Source of the DNA: Chersky-806 sp038252255
GTDB lineage: Bacteria > Actinomycetota > Acidimicrobiia > IMCC26256 > JAENVU01
Assembly (NCBI GenBank): GCA_038252255.1
Contig: JBBSAM010000010.1
Location: forward strand, 62,001 to 126,000
Direction: 5' to 3'
DNA length: 64,000 nt
Below are positions 15,879 to 23,793 of this stretch, one piece after another. How positions within the stretch are numbered: the stretch's first letter is position 1; each line of letters opens with the position of its first letter. The notes below the pieces were generated by a model. It saw only the letters and a list, made by a program, of their open reading frames with translations, made no database searches and was not told the DNA's origin. The position numbers were made by a program, and so were the translations under genes.

Positions 15879-15906
15879 GTGAAAATGGAACAGGTTTCAT
15901 TTTCAC
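15879..15906 (+). promoter_or_regulatory. KstR-type operator upstream of the LLM gene
   Basis: A 28-bp dyad has perfect 9-bp outer arms GTGAAAATG (15879-15887) and CATTTTCAC (15898-15906). Its centre, TGGAACAGGTTTCA at 15886-15899, fits TnnAACnnGTTnnA, the published KstR motif for cholesterol-catabolism genes in mycobacteria. It is 55 bases upstream of the LLM start at 15962, so a TetR-family lipid or steroid regulator is a plausible binder. Confidence 0.6.
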
Positions 15907-15961
15907 GCGCGGGGGTACTCGCGCGGTTCCGGCCAGTCACACGAGAGCGGAGGGGCGCGCA

Positions 15962-17098
15962 ATGGAATTCGGGCTGTTCATGGGGGGCTTCGTCCACAAG
16001 GACCAGATGGCCACCGACCCGAACGCCGAGCACACGCGGCTGATGAGCGAAGTGGCACTGGCCGAGGTCGGCGACCGGACCAACTGGAAGTACTCGTGGT
16101 GGACCGAGCACCACTTCCTCTGGGAGTACTCCCACATCTCGTCGAACGAGGTGATCATGCCCTTCGTCGCCGCGCGTACGAACCAGATGCACATCGGGTC
16201 CGGGATCATCAACATCACTCCCCCGGTGAACCACCCGGCGCGTGTCGCCGAGCGCGTCGCGATGCTCGACCACCTCTCCGAGGGCCGCTTCGAGTTCGGC
16301 ACCGGTCGTGGCTCGTCGACCACCGAGCAGGCCGGGTTCGGCATCAACGACCCGGACCTCACCAAGGAGATGTTCGACGAGGCGATCGTCGAGTTCAAGC
16401 ACATGTGGGCACCCGGCACGTACTCGCACGACGGCCGCTTCTTCTCGCTCCCCGAGCGCAACGTGCTGCCGAAGCCGTACATCAAGCCGCACCCGCCGAT
16501 GTGGGTCGCGGCGGGCAACCCGGGGACGTTCGAGAAGGCCGGAAAGATGGGCCTCGGCGTCCTCTGCTTCACCGGTGGCGCGCCGGAGAAGATGGCGCCG
16601 CTCGTCGAGATCTACAAGAACGCGATCAAGGAGGCCGAGCCCGTCGGCGAGTACGTGAACGACAACGTCGCGATCACGACGAGCTTCATGTGCCTCGAAG
16701 ACCGCGACGAAGCGATCGACTGGGTGACGCGCTCGGGCAACGGGTACCAGCAGACGCTGCTGTTCAAGTACCTGGACACGTTCCCGAAGCCGCCGTGGGT
16801 GCCGGAGTGGCCGACCGAGATCCCGGACCCGACCCGGGACCAGGTGATCGCGGGCCAGGAGATGGGCGCGAGCATCGTCGGCACCCCCGAGGACTGCGCC
16901 GAGTCGCTCCGCAAGTGGGACGCGATCGGCGTGGACCAGCTGATCATGGGCCCGTCCGGGAGCACCTACCCCCACGAGGTCATGGCGCACACGATCGAGC
17001 TGTTCGGCAACGCGGTGATCCCCGAGTTCGACCGCGACCCGGAGCACTCGACGAGCCGCTACCGGCGCGAAGCCGCGGCTCGCCTCGCACCCGTCTGA
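15962..17098 (+). CDS. LLM-class flavin- or F420-dependent monooxygenase
   Basis: A 378-residue luciferase-like TIM-barrel protein starting MEFGLFMGGFVHKDQ. The WWTEHHFLWEY segment, the IGSGIINITPPVNHPARVAERVAMLDHLSEGRFEFGTGRG block and ASIVGTPEDCAESLRKW are typical of bacterial LLM monooxygenases with an EHH motif. GGAGGGG lies six bases before the ATG. It is transcribed away from the ketoreductase-like LLM gene and controlled by its own region holding a KstR-type operator, so it probably belongs to a lipid, steroid or hydrocarbon catabolic regulon rather than to the biosynthetic operon. The substrate is unknown. It is more distant from the other LLM protein than a recent duplicate would be. 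Confidence 0.85.
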   Translation: MEFGLFMGGFVHKDQMATDPNAEHTRLMSEVALAEVGDRTNWKYSWWTEHHFLWEYSHISSNEVIMPFVAARTNQMHIGSGIINITPPVNHPARVAERVAMLDHLSEGRFEFGTGRGSSTTEQAGFGINDPDLTKEMFDEAIVEFKHMWAPGTYSHDGRFFSLPERNVLPKPYIKPHPPMWVAAGNPGTFEKAGKMGLGVLCFTGGAPEKMAPLVEIYKNAIKEAEPVGEYVNDNVAITTSFMCLEDRDEAIDWVTRSGNGYQQTLLFKYLDTFPKPPWVPEWPTEIPDPTRDQVIAGQEMGASIVGTPEDCAESLRKWDAIGVDQLIMGPSGSTYPHEVMAHTIELFGNAVIPEFDRDPEHSTSRYRREAAARLAPV

Positions 17099-17287
17099 CT
17101 CTCGGGCACCGGGAACATTCGCGAGCGACTCACCGTTTGAGAGATAGCTGGTCTGCCCAGGCCAGCGTCGGCGTCGGTCGAGGCGCAGGACCCGCCCCCT
17201 GCCCCGGGGACCCTGCGTCTCCCGGCGCCCACCTTCTGGGTCGCTCCCGCCTCCACACTTCGTGCCCGCTCCGGCTTCCGCTCCTGC
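17099..17287. repeat. Intergenic stretch with a degenerate dispersed element
   Basis: This 189-base gap between convergent genes holds no convincing gene. Its right part, from GGGTCGCTCC at 17238 through CGTGCCCGCTCC at about 17272, is closely matched at 46745-46780 (GGGTCGCTCC, then CGTGCCCGCTCC). In both places it lies just past the stop codon of a minus-strand gene, so it may be a small repeat family or remnants of one. Confidence 0.4.
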
Positions 17288-17704
17288 TCAAGCCGTGCGC
17301 GTTGCCGGGCGGCTCATCGGAGAGGCCGGGGTCTCGTGCTCGAGGGCGCGGGCGAGGGCGTCGACGGCTGTGTGGGCCCGGTCGAAGTAGCGGATCTGGC
17401 GCCGGCCGCTCCACCGCTGCGGCCGCCGGCTCACCGGCCGGACCCGGATCTCGACCGCGTCGCGGGCCCAGGCCGCGAGCTCGACCTCGACCCGCTCCGA
17501 GCGGCGAGGACCGGTCACCAGCTCGGCCGGGGCCTGGCGGTCCGGCGGGCCGCTGCCCCACGGCCCGGTGATCGAGCGCCGCTCGAACGGGCCCAGCAAT
17601 CTCAGGCCGGCGTACTCGCCCGGAGCCAGGCTGCCCAGGGCCCGCTCCGCCTGCTCGGGCGCCCGCCGGACCCGGCGGGAGAGGACGAACGTGTGCTGCG
17701 CCAT
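17288..17704 (-). CDS. Hypothetical protein, 138 residues
   Basis: I do not recognise this protein. The start ATG 17704 (MAQHTFVLSRRVRRA) is well supported by GAGGAGG five bases upstream. The product is strongly basic and arginine-rich, with an apparent alternating beta/helix pattern (LSRRVRRAPEQAERAL; RVEVELAAWARDAVEIRVRPV) that could suit a small START/SRPBCC-like fold, but there is no decisive motif. It has no signal peptide or membrane segment. It lies between the accessory lipid block and pilC, in a stretch of poorly conserved sequence. Longer antisense frames here lack ribosome sites. Confidence 0.55.
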   Translation of the reverse strand: MAQHTFVLSRRVRRAPEQAERALGSLAPGEYAGLRLLGPFERRSITGPWGSGPPDRQAPAELVTGPRRSERVEVELAAWARDAVEIRVRPVSRRPQRWSGRRQIRYFDRAHTAVDALARALEHETPASPMSRPATRTA

Positions 17705-17884
17705 CGAATCCTCCTCGGGTTCGGTACGCCCCCAATCCTGGTGCGGCCGGGTTGCCGGGCGGTCGCCCCGAGGCGACGGGACGACGACCGTCGCGTGACG
17801 TTTGGGTGAGTGACCGCGGTCACGGGGCCACCCTCCGCAGCCGCGCGATGTGCCATTCCCGGAGGGAAGCGGCAGACTGCGGCC

Positions 17885-18058
17885 ATGCCGACACCTCGAA
17901 CTTCCCCCTCGCCGCGGCCCGCCGCCGAGCGCGAGGCCGACTACCGCGAGTTCTGGGACCGCCGCGCCGACGGCTCCACCGAGCCCCGCAAGGCCGCCTT
18001 CGCGGACAGCGTCGCCTCGGTGCGCAAGCGCATCATGAAGCGCAAGCACCGCCCGTAG
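17885..18058 (+). CDS. Hypothetical small protein, 57 residues
   Basis: A short frame beginning MPTPRTSPSPRPAAERE and ending VRKRIMKRKHRP. The C-terminal half, DYREFWDRRADGSTEPRKAAFADS, has the composition of a real soluble helix with a very basic tail. No family is recognised. The ribosome site (GGAGGG) is about 17 bases away, so the start is uncertain. It is divergent from the gene at 17288-17704 and converges on pilC. Confidence 0.4.
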   Translation: MPTPRTSPSPRPAAEREADYREFWDRRADGSTEPRKAAFADSVASVRKRIMKRKHRP

Positions 18059-18144
18059 CTACGACGGCGGGTCGTCGTTCTCGGCCCGCTCGCGCCGCGG
18101 CGCGCGGAACCACCGTGCCGCGTCCCAGCAGCCGCGCCGTTCGC

Positions 18145-19365
18145 CTACTTGATGAGCTTGATGATGTTGAACATCGGCAGGTAGAGGCTGATGATCATGC
18201 CGCCGACGATCACGCCCATGATGCAGATGAGGAGCGGCTCGATCAGTGACGTCAGCGCATCGACGGTCGCGCTGACCTCCTGGTCGTAGAAGTCGGCGAT
18301 CTTGTCGAGCATCTCGTCCAGAGCGCCGGTCTCCTCCCCCACCGAGATCATCTGCACGACCATCGGCGGGAAGACCTCGTGCTCGGCCAGCGGCCGGGCG
18401 AGCGTGTCGCCACGCTTCACCGCGTTCTGCGTCTCGCGCACCGCGGTGGACACCACCTCGTTGCCGGACGTCTCGGCGACGATGTCGAGCGCCTCGAGGA
18501 TGCCGACGCCGGAACGGGTGAGCGCGGCGAGCGTGCGGGAGAAGCGGGCCAGCGCGGCCTTGCGCACGAGCGTTCCACCGACGGGGACGCGCAGCTTGAA
18601 CGCGTCCCACTTCGGGCGGCCCTGCGGCGTCTTGATCCACTTCCGGAACCCATACCCCGCCGCGACGCCGAGGACGATGACGACGAGGAAGAACTTCTTC
18701 AGCAGGTCCGAGACCGAGATGAGGACGCGCGTCGGCAGGGGCAGCGTGCCGCCGAGGTCGGCGTAGATCGACTTGAACTGCGGCACGATCAGCAAGAGCA
18801 TCGCGGTCGCGATCACCGAGCAGATGGCGAGCACGACGATCGGGTACGTCATCGCCGAGCGGATCTTGCGCCGCAGCTCGACCTGCTTCTCGATGGTGTC
18901 GGCGAGCCGGGTGAGCACCGAGTCGAGCACTCCCCCGGCTTCACCGGACTTCACCATCGCGATGTAGAGGTGGTTGAAGACCTTCGGGTGCTTCGACATC
19001 GCGGCGGAGAGTGACGAGCCGCGCTCGACGTCGAGCCGGACGTCACCTGCGACCTTGGCCAGCTGCTGGTTCTCGGTCTGCTCGGTGAGGATCGCGAGGG
19101 CCCGGATCAGCGAGAGCCCGGAGTTGATCATCGTGGCGAACTGCCGCGAGAACACCGCGGTGTCCTTCAGCTTGATCCGGCCGCTCAGGCCGGGGATCGA
19201 CACCTCGCTCGTGAGCGACTTCGACGACTTCTGCTCGATCGCGATGGGCGTGTAGCCCATCTGGCGGAGCTTCCCGACGACGAGGCTCTCGTCGTCCGCT
19301 TCGAGCGACCCTTCGACGACGTTGCCGCCCTGGTCGCGGACCTTGTACGCGAAGGTCGTCGGCAT
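18145..19365 (-). CDS. pilC: Type IV pilus platform protein PilC
   Basis: A 406-residue inner-membrane platform protein of the GspF/PilC family that couples the motor ATPases to pilin insertion. Two T2SSF domains (about residues 70-195 and 275-400) are separated by membrane helices: an SAMTYPIVVLAICSVIATAM-type helix, a second near FFLVVIVLGVAAGY, and a third at the C terminus, IEPLLICIMGVIVGGMII. FSRQFATMINSGLSLIRAL and FSRTLAALTRSGVGILEAL are the repeat signatures. The start ATG 19365 (MPTTFAYKVRDQGG) shares one base with the pilT stop (TGATG). Confidence 0.95.
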   Translation of the reverse strand: MPTTFAYKVRDQGGNVVEGSLEADDESLVVGKLRQMGYTPIAIEQKSSKSLTSEVSIPGLSGRIKLKDTAVFSRQFATMINSGLSLIRALAILTEQTENQQLAKVAGDVRLDVERGSSLSAAMSKHPKVFNHLYIAMVKSGEAGGVLDSVLTRLADTIEKQVELRRKIRSAMTYPIVVLAICSVIATAMLLLIVPQFKSIYADLGGTLPLPTRVLISVSDLLKKFFLVVIVLGVAAGYGFRKWIKTPQGRPKWDAFKLRVPVGGTLVRKAALARFSRTLAALTRSGVGILEALDIVAETSGNEVVSTAVRETQNAVKRGDTLARPLAEHEVFPPMVVQMISVGEETGALDEMLDKIADFYDQEVSATVDALTSLIEPLLICIMGVIVGGMIISLYLPMFNIIKLIK

Positions 19366-20939
19366 CAGGCCGCCCAGCTCGGCTGCTGCACCAGCCGCCG
19401 CAGGTCGTCCTCGTTCGTGCACCGCTCGAGCGCGACGTCGAGCGTCACCTTGCCGGCGCGTACGAGCGCGGCGAGCGTCTGATCCATCGTGACCATGCCG
19501 AACTTCCCGCCCGCCTGCATGAGCGAGTAGATCTGGTAGATCTTCCCCTCCCGGATGAGGTTGCGGACCGCGGGAGTGGCGACGAGCACCTCGGCTGCCA
19601 CGGCGCGGCTGGACCCGTCCGCGGTGCGCAGCAGCTGTTGCGTGCAGATGCCCTGGAGCGACGCGGCGAGCTGCACCCGGATCTGCTGTTGCTGGTGCGC
19701 CGGGAACACGTCGATGATGCGGTCGATCGACTGCGGCGCATCCTGGGTGTGCAGCGTCGCGAACACGAGGTGGCCCGTCTCGGCCGCAGTGAGCGCGGTC
19801 TGGATCGTCTCCAGGTCACGCATCTCCCCGACGAGGATCACGTCCGGGTCCTGGCGCAGCACGTGCCGCAACGCCTCGGCGAAGGAGTGCGTGTCCTCAC
19901 CGACCTCGCGCTGGTTCACGACCGCCCGCTTGTGGTTGTGGAGGAACTCGATGGGGTCCTCGACGGTCATGATGTGCAGCGCCTTGGTGCGGTTCACGAT
20001 GTCCACGAGCGAGGCGAGCGTCGTGCTCTTGCCCGAACCCGTCGGGCCGGTCACGAGCACGAGCCCGCGCGGCAGCTCCGCGAACGTCTTCACCGACGCA
20101 GGCAGCCCCAGCAGGTCGAAGTCCACGATCTCGTAGGGGATCGCCCGCATCACCGCGCCGACGGAGTCCCGTTGCAGAAAGACGTTCATGCGGAAGCGAC
20201 TCTTGCCGGGCAGGGTGTACGAGCAGTCGAGCTCGAGGTCGTTCTCGAACTTCTCCCGCTGCCGCTGCGTGAGGATCGCGTAGATCATCTCCCGGATCTG
20301 CGAGCCGTTGATCGCCTCGATGTCCGGCATGACCCGCAGCTCACCGTTGACCCGGATGACCGGCGGGCTCCCGGCCGTGAGGTGGAGGTCCGATCCCTTC
20401 CAGTCGAGCAGCACCGAGAGCAGCTCGTTGATGTGGATCCCCTCCGGCTCGTCCGCGATGCCGAAGGACTCCGGCTCGTCGAGTGACGGCGCGTCCGCTC
20501 GGTCGACGCCGAATACCGAGTCGATCGCGTGCTGGATCTCGTAGCGCCCCGCCGCGGCCGGGATGATCTCGTAACCCGTCGCGATCCCGACGGCTTGCAC
20601 CGCGGCGTCGTCTCCCGGGTCGGCGAAGGCGACGACGAGCTTCGGGCCTTCGAAGTCCACGCCGATCGCGACGCGCTCACGCGCGACGGGCTCGGGGATG
20701 GTGGAAGCTGCGTCGGGGTGGAGGGGATGCTCGGTGAAGTCCACGAAGCGCAAGCCGACGGTCTCGGCGATGGCCGCGCTGAGGTCCTTCTCGCTCACCA
20801 GCCCGTTGCGGTGCAGCACTGCGGGGAGCGGGTCACCGGTACGGCGCGACTCCGCCATTGCGATCGCCAGATCGTCGCGGGACAAGACGTGACGATCGAT
20901 CAAGAACTCCCCGAGGATCCGGGCCTGACTCGAGAGCAT
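19365..20939 (-). CDS. pilT: PilT retraction ATPase with an extra N-terminal MshEN-like domain
   Basis: A 524-residue hexameric ATPase. The C-terminal part from about residue 167 is PilT: IHINELLSVLLDWKGSDLHLTAG, Walker A GPTGSGKST at 298-306, HVLRQDPDVILVGEMRD (Walker B), FATLHTQDAPQSIDRIIDVFP and the retraction-specific TPAVRNLIREGKIYQI. The first 150 residues form a separate MshEN/GspE-N-like domain (LGEFLIDRHVLSRDDLAIAMAE; LRFVDFTEHPL), normally seen on PilB, where it can bind c-di-GMP. Usual PilT is about 350 residues and lacks it. It follows pilB by 80 bases and is coupled to pilC. Confidence 0.93.
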   Translation of the reverse strand: MLSSQARILGEFLIDRHVLSRDDLAIAMAESRRTGDPLPAVLHRNGLVSEKDLSAAIAETVGLRFVDFTEHPLHPDAASTIPEPVARERVAIGVDFEGPKLVVAFADPGDDAAVQAVGIATGYEIIPAAAGRYEIQHAIDSVFGVDRADAPSLDEPESFGIADEPEGIHINELLSVLLDWKGSDLHLTAGSPPVIRVNGELRVMPDIEAINGSQIREMIYAILTQRQREKFENDLELDCSYTLPGKSRFRMNVFLQRDSVGAVMRAIPYEIVDFDLLGLPASVKTFAELPRGLVLVTGPTGSGKSTTLASLVDIVNRTKALHIMTVEDPIEFLHNHKRAVVNQREVGEDTHSFAEALRHVLRQDPDVILVGEMRDLETIQTALTAAETGHLVFATLHTQDAPQSIDRIIDVFPAHQQQQIRVQLAASLQGICTQQLLRTADGSSRAVAAEVLVATPAVRNLIREGKIYQIYSLMQAGGKFGMVTMDQTLAALVRAGKVTLDVALERCTNEDDLRRLVQQPSWAA

Positions 20940-21019
20940 GAGCCCCCTCCCTTCCGCCCCTTATCGGCGGCTGCATGGCTTCGCTGGAGGAAAAGTCGCA
21001 GCGGGGGCCGGCTCGGAGA

Positions 21020-22720
21020 TCAGGTGACGACGCGGAAGACCTCTTCGAGGCCGGTCATCCCGAGCGCGACCTTGCGCAGGCCGTCCGAGCGCAGCGGGAC
21101 CATCCCCTCCATGATCGCCACCTTCCTGATGTCGTCGGTGGAGCGCCGCTCGATGATGAGCTTCTCGAGCTCCTCGGTCACGAGCATCACCTCGTGGAGG
21201 GCGAACCGGCCCCGGTAGCCGGTCTTGCCACAGCCGCCGCACCCGACGTGGCGGTAGAGGACGGGCCAGTCGGTCCCGTCGATCTGCTCCATGGGCCAGC
21301 CGGCCTCGATGAGCTCGGCCTCCGACGGCTGGTAGGGCTCCTTGCAGCGGTCGCAGAGCTTGCGGGCGAGGCGCTGGGCCAGCACGCAGTCCAGGGCGCT
21401 CGTCACGAGGAACGGCTCGACGCCCATCTCGACGAGCCGCAACGGTGTCGAGGCGGCGTCGTTCGTGTGGAGGGTGGTGAGCACGAGGTGACCGGTGAGG
21501 GATGCCTCGACCGCGATGGTCGCGGTGTCCCGGTCCCGGATCTCACCGACGAGCAGCACGTCCGGGTCGGCCCGCAGGATCGACCGCAGCGCGGAGGTGA
21601 ACGAGAGCCCGGCCTTCGAGTTGATCTGCATCTGGTTGATGCCGGGGAGCCGGTACTCCACCGGGTCCTCGATCGTGATGATGTTCCGGGACGGGTCGTT
21701 CAGGATGTTGAGCGTCGCGTACAGGGTGGTCGACTTCCCCGACCCGGTCGGCCCGGTCACGAGGATGGTCCCGTAGGGCTTGCGGTAGGAGCTCGCGTAC
21801 CGCTCGAGCACGTCGGGGAGGAAGCCCTGGTCGTCCATGCTCAGCAGCGCCTGGCCCTTGTCCAGGATCCGCATCACGACCTTCTCGCCGAACACCGTCG
21901 GCAGGGTCGCGACGCGCAGGTCGACGGGCTTGCCCCCCACGGTCAGGGACATGCGGCCGTCCTGGGGCAGGCGGCGCTCGGCGATGTTGACGTCCGACAT
22001 CACCTTCAGCCGGCTGATCACCCCCGCCTGGATGGACTTCGGCGAGTGCATGACCTCGTGGAGCACACCGTCGATGCGGAACCGGATGCGCAGGTCCTTC
22101 TCGGCCGGCTCGACGTGGATGTCCGACGCGCGGTCGGCCACGGCCTGCGTGATGAGCAGGTTCACGAACTTGACGATCGGCGCGTCCTCGATGATCTCGC
22201 TGACGTTCGCGAGGTCGTCACCGTCGGAGAGCTCGTCCGCGGCCTCCTGGGCCATCGTGTCGACCTCGCCGTCGAGCCGGTGGAAGCGGTCGATGGCGTC
22301 CTGCAGCTGGCCCGCGGTGGCGACGACGGTGAAGATGTCCGCACCGGTGAGCGCGCGGATGTCGTCGACCGCGAACACGTTCGACGGGTCGCCCATGGCG
22401 ACGACGAGCCGGCCGTCGTCGTCCCACCCGATCGGGAGCGCCTGGTACTTGCGGGCGAGGTTCTCCGGGATGAGGCCGGCGACGGACGCGTCGATGGCGC
22501 GCTCGGAGAGGTCGACGAACTCGAGCCCGACCTGCTTGGCGAGCGTGCGGACGAGATCCGCCTCGGAGACGTTCCCGAGCTCGATGAGCACCCGGCCGAG
22601 GGGCTTCCCGCTGGCCTCCTGCTCGGCGAGAGCCGCGTCGAGCTGGGCCTGGGTGATCAGGCCCTGCTGACAGAGCAGCGTGCCGAGCTGGGTGCCGTCC
22701 GACACGGGTCCTCCGGACAC
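21020..22720 (-). CDS. pilB: Type IV pilus extension ATPase PilB
   Basis: A 566-residue assembly ATPase. The N-terminal MshEN domain (LGTLLCQQGLITQAQLDAALAEQ; LGRVLIELGNVSEADL) is followed by RASDIHVEP, Walker A GPTGSGKST at 323-331, the aspartate box, Walker B (ILRADPDVLLVGEIRD at about 381-396) and the His box TTLHTNDA. A zinc site is formed by CDRC (Cys456, Cys459) and CGGCGKTGY. These features separate PilB from PilT. GTG 22720 is used here; GTG 22705 (VSDGTQLG) with GGAGGA close before it is an equally good start. It powers pilin addition through PilC. Confidence 0.95.
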   Translation of the reverse strand: MSGGPVSDGTQLGTLLCQQGLITQAQLDAALAEQEASGKPLGRVLIELGNVSEADLVRTLAKQVGLEFVDLSERAIDASVAGLIPENLARKYQALPIGWDDDGRLVVAMGDPSNVFAVDDIRALTGADIFTVVATAGQLQDAIDRFHRLDGEVDTMAQEAADELSDGDDLANVSEIIEDAPIVKFVNLLITQAVADRASDIHVEPAEKDLRIRFRIDGVLHEVMHSPKSIQAGVISRLKVMSDVNIAERRLPQDGRMSLTVGGKPVDLRVATLPTVFGEKVVMRILDKGQALLSMDDQGFLPDVLERYASSYRKPYGTILVTGPTGSGKSTTLYATLNILNDPSRNIITIEDPVEYRLPGINQMQINSKAGLSFTSALRSILRADPDVLLVGEIRDRDTATIAVEASLTGHLVLTTLHTNDAASTPLRLVEMGVEPFLVTSALDCVLAQRLARKLCDRCKEPYQPSEAELIEAGWPMEQIDGTDWPVLYRHVGCGGCGKTGYRGRFALHEVMLVTEELEKLIIERRSTDDIRKVAIMEGMVPLRSDGLRKVALGMTGLEEVFRVVT

Positions 22721-22809
22721 GACGGGGCGATCGGATAGACGCCCTCGCGGTTGGCTATCGGCGTCTTCCGGCGTCGCCTGTAGAGCTCCGGTCCCGGTTG
22801 GCCAACCGC

Positions 22810-23739
22810 TCAGCTCTGGTCGCGGAGCCCGCTGAAGAGGCGCAACAGGGCACCCCGGTCGCTCGTGATGTCCGTTCGGCTCGCATCCCCCTCGCCGGAC
22901 GCCTCGGTCGGGGCCTCGGGCTCCCCGTCGGAATCCCGTTCCGGTGCGGGGCCCGGGTCGTCGAGGCCGGCCCGGGCGGCGAGCGATGCCCGCTCCCGTT
23001 CGAGCGCCTCGCCCTGGAGCGGGACCGACTCGTCGGGCACGCTCGTCACGATCTCGATGGGCGCTCCCCCGTCCTCCGGCTCCGACTCACGGACGGCATG
23101 GAGACCGCCGGACGCCAGTACGATGCCGGCCAGCGAGGTCTCGGCCCCGGCCGCGGCCGACCGCTCCCCCTTCGCGATGCGCACCGCACCCTGCTCGATG
23201 AGGTCCTTCAGCACGGGGCCGACCTCCACCACGCTGCGCCCGGCCTCCCGGGCGATCTGGCGGACGGTCCGCTCGCCGTCGATCATCGTGAAGATCTTGA
23301 ACCCGCTCCGGCTCAGCGTGAGCGAGTCCTCGGGGAGCTCCTCGGCGAGCTCGGGGCGGACGTCGAAGCTCGGGAGCACGGCCTCGACCGCCGGCCACGC
23401 GCGCACGATGTGCTCGACCGTCTCGATGATCGGGGCGATGTCCGTGGCCCGGTCGGCCGGCCAGGGCGGCGCCTCGTCGACGATGAACTCGAAGGAGCCG
23501 CTCTCGAAGCGGAGCAGGTGGAAGCACACGTCGATGAGCCGGACGTCCAGGGCGTGGCGGTCCTCGACCGGTCCCGAGTAGTCCGCCGCCTCACCGGCGC
23601 AGAACCGCCCGGCCGTGACGTAGAGCGTGCCGTGACCGTCCGGGCCCTCCACCCCGAGCGCCCCCGTGTGCCGGGCGCGCTCGATCAGGCCGAGGATCTC
23701 GGCCAGCGAAAACGTGTCGAGCGTGCCCTGGAGACCCAC
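22810..23739 (-). CDS. DUF4388 (PATAN) domain protein
   Basis: A protein of about 309 residues. Residues 1-100 form a DUF4388/PATAN domain: LQGTLDTFSLAEILGLIERARHTGALGVE, then GTLYVTAGRFCAGEAADYSG. A middle region with ERTVRQIAREAGRSVVEVGPVLKDLIEQGAV looks like a winged-helix segment, and the last 100 residues are acidic, low complexity and probably disordered. PATAN proteins are adaptors in signalling and motility, often near two-component or pilus genes; its place 90 bases upstream of pilB suggests control of pilus activity. GTG 23739 is preferred because it sits just before the domain after GGGGG; GTG 23769 is upstream and in frame. Confidence 0.75.
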   Translation of the reverse strand: MGLQGTLDTFSLAEILGLIERARHTGALGVEGPDGHGTLYVTAGRFCAGEAADYSGPVEDRHALDVRLIDVCFHLLRFESGSFEFIVDEAPPWPADRATDIAPIIETVEHIVRAWPAVEAVLPSFDVRPELAEELPEDSLTLSRSGFKIFTMIDGERTVRQIAREAGRSVVEVGPVLKDLIEQGAVRIAKGERSAAAGAETSLAGIVLASGGLHAVRESEPEDGGAPIEIVTSVPDESVPLQGEALERERASLAARAGLDDPGPAPERDSDGEPEAPTEASGEGDASRTDITSDRGALLRLFSGLRDQS

Positions 23740-23793
23740 GATGCCCCCGGTCCAGACGTGCGTACCCACAGGTTGTCGGCACCGATCACGGAA

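Noticed and set aside
17336..17809. Plus-strand gene in the gap before the small protein
   Set aside because: It overlaps the minus-strand gene with a strong ribosome site (GAGGAGG before ATG 17704) and has no supporting features of its own.
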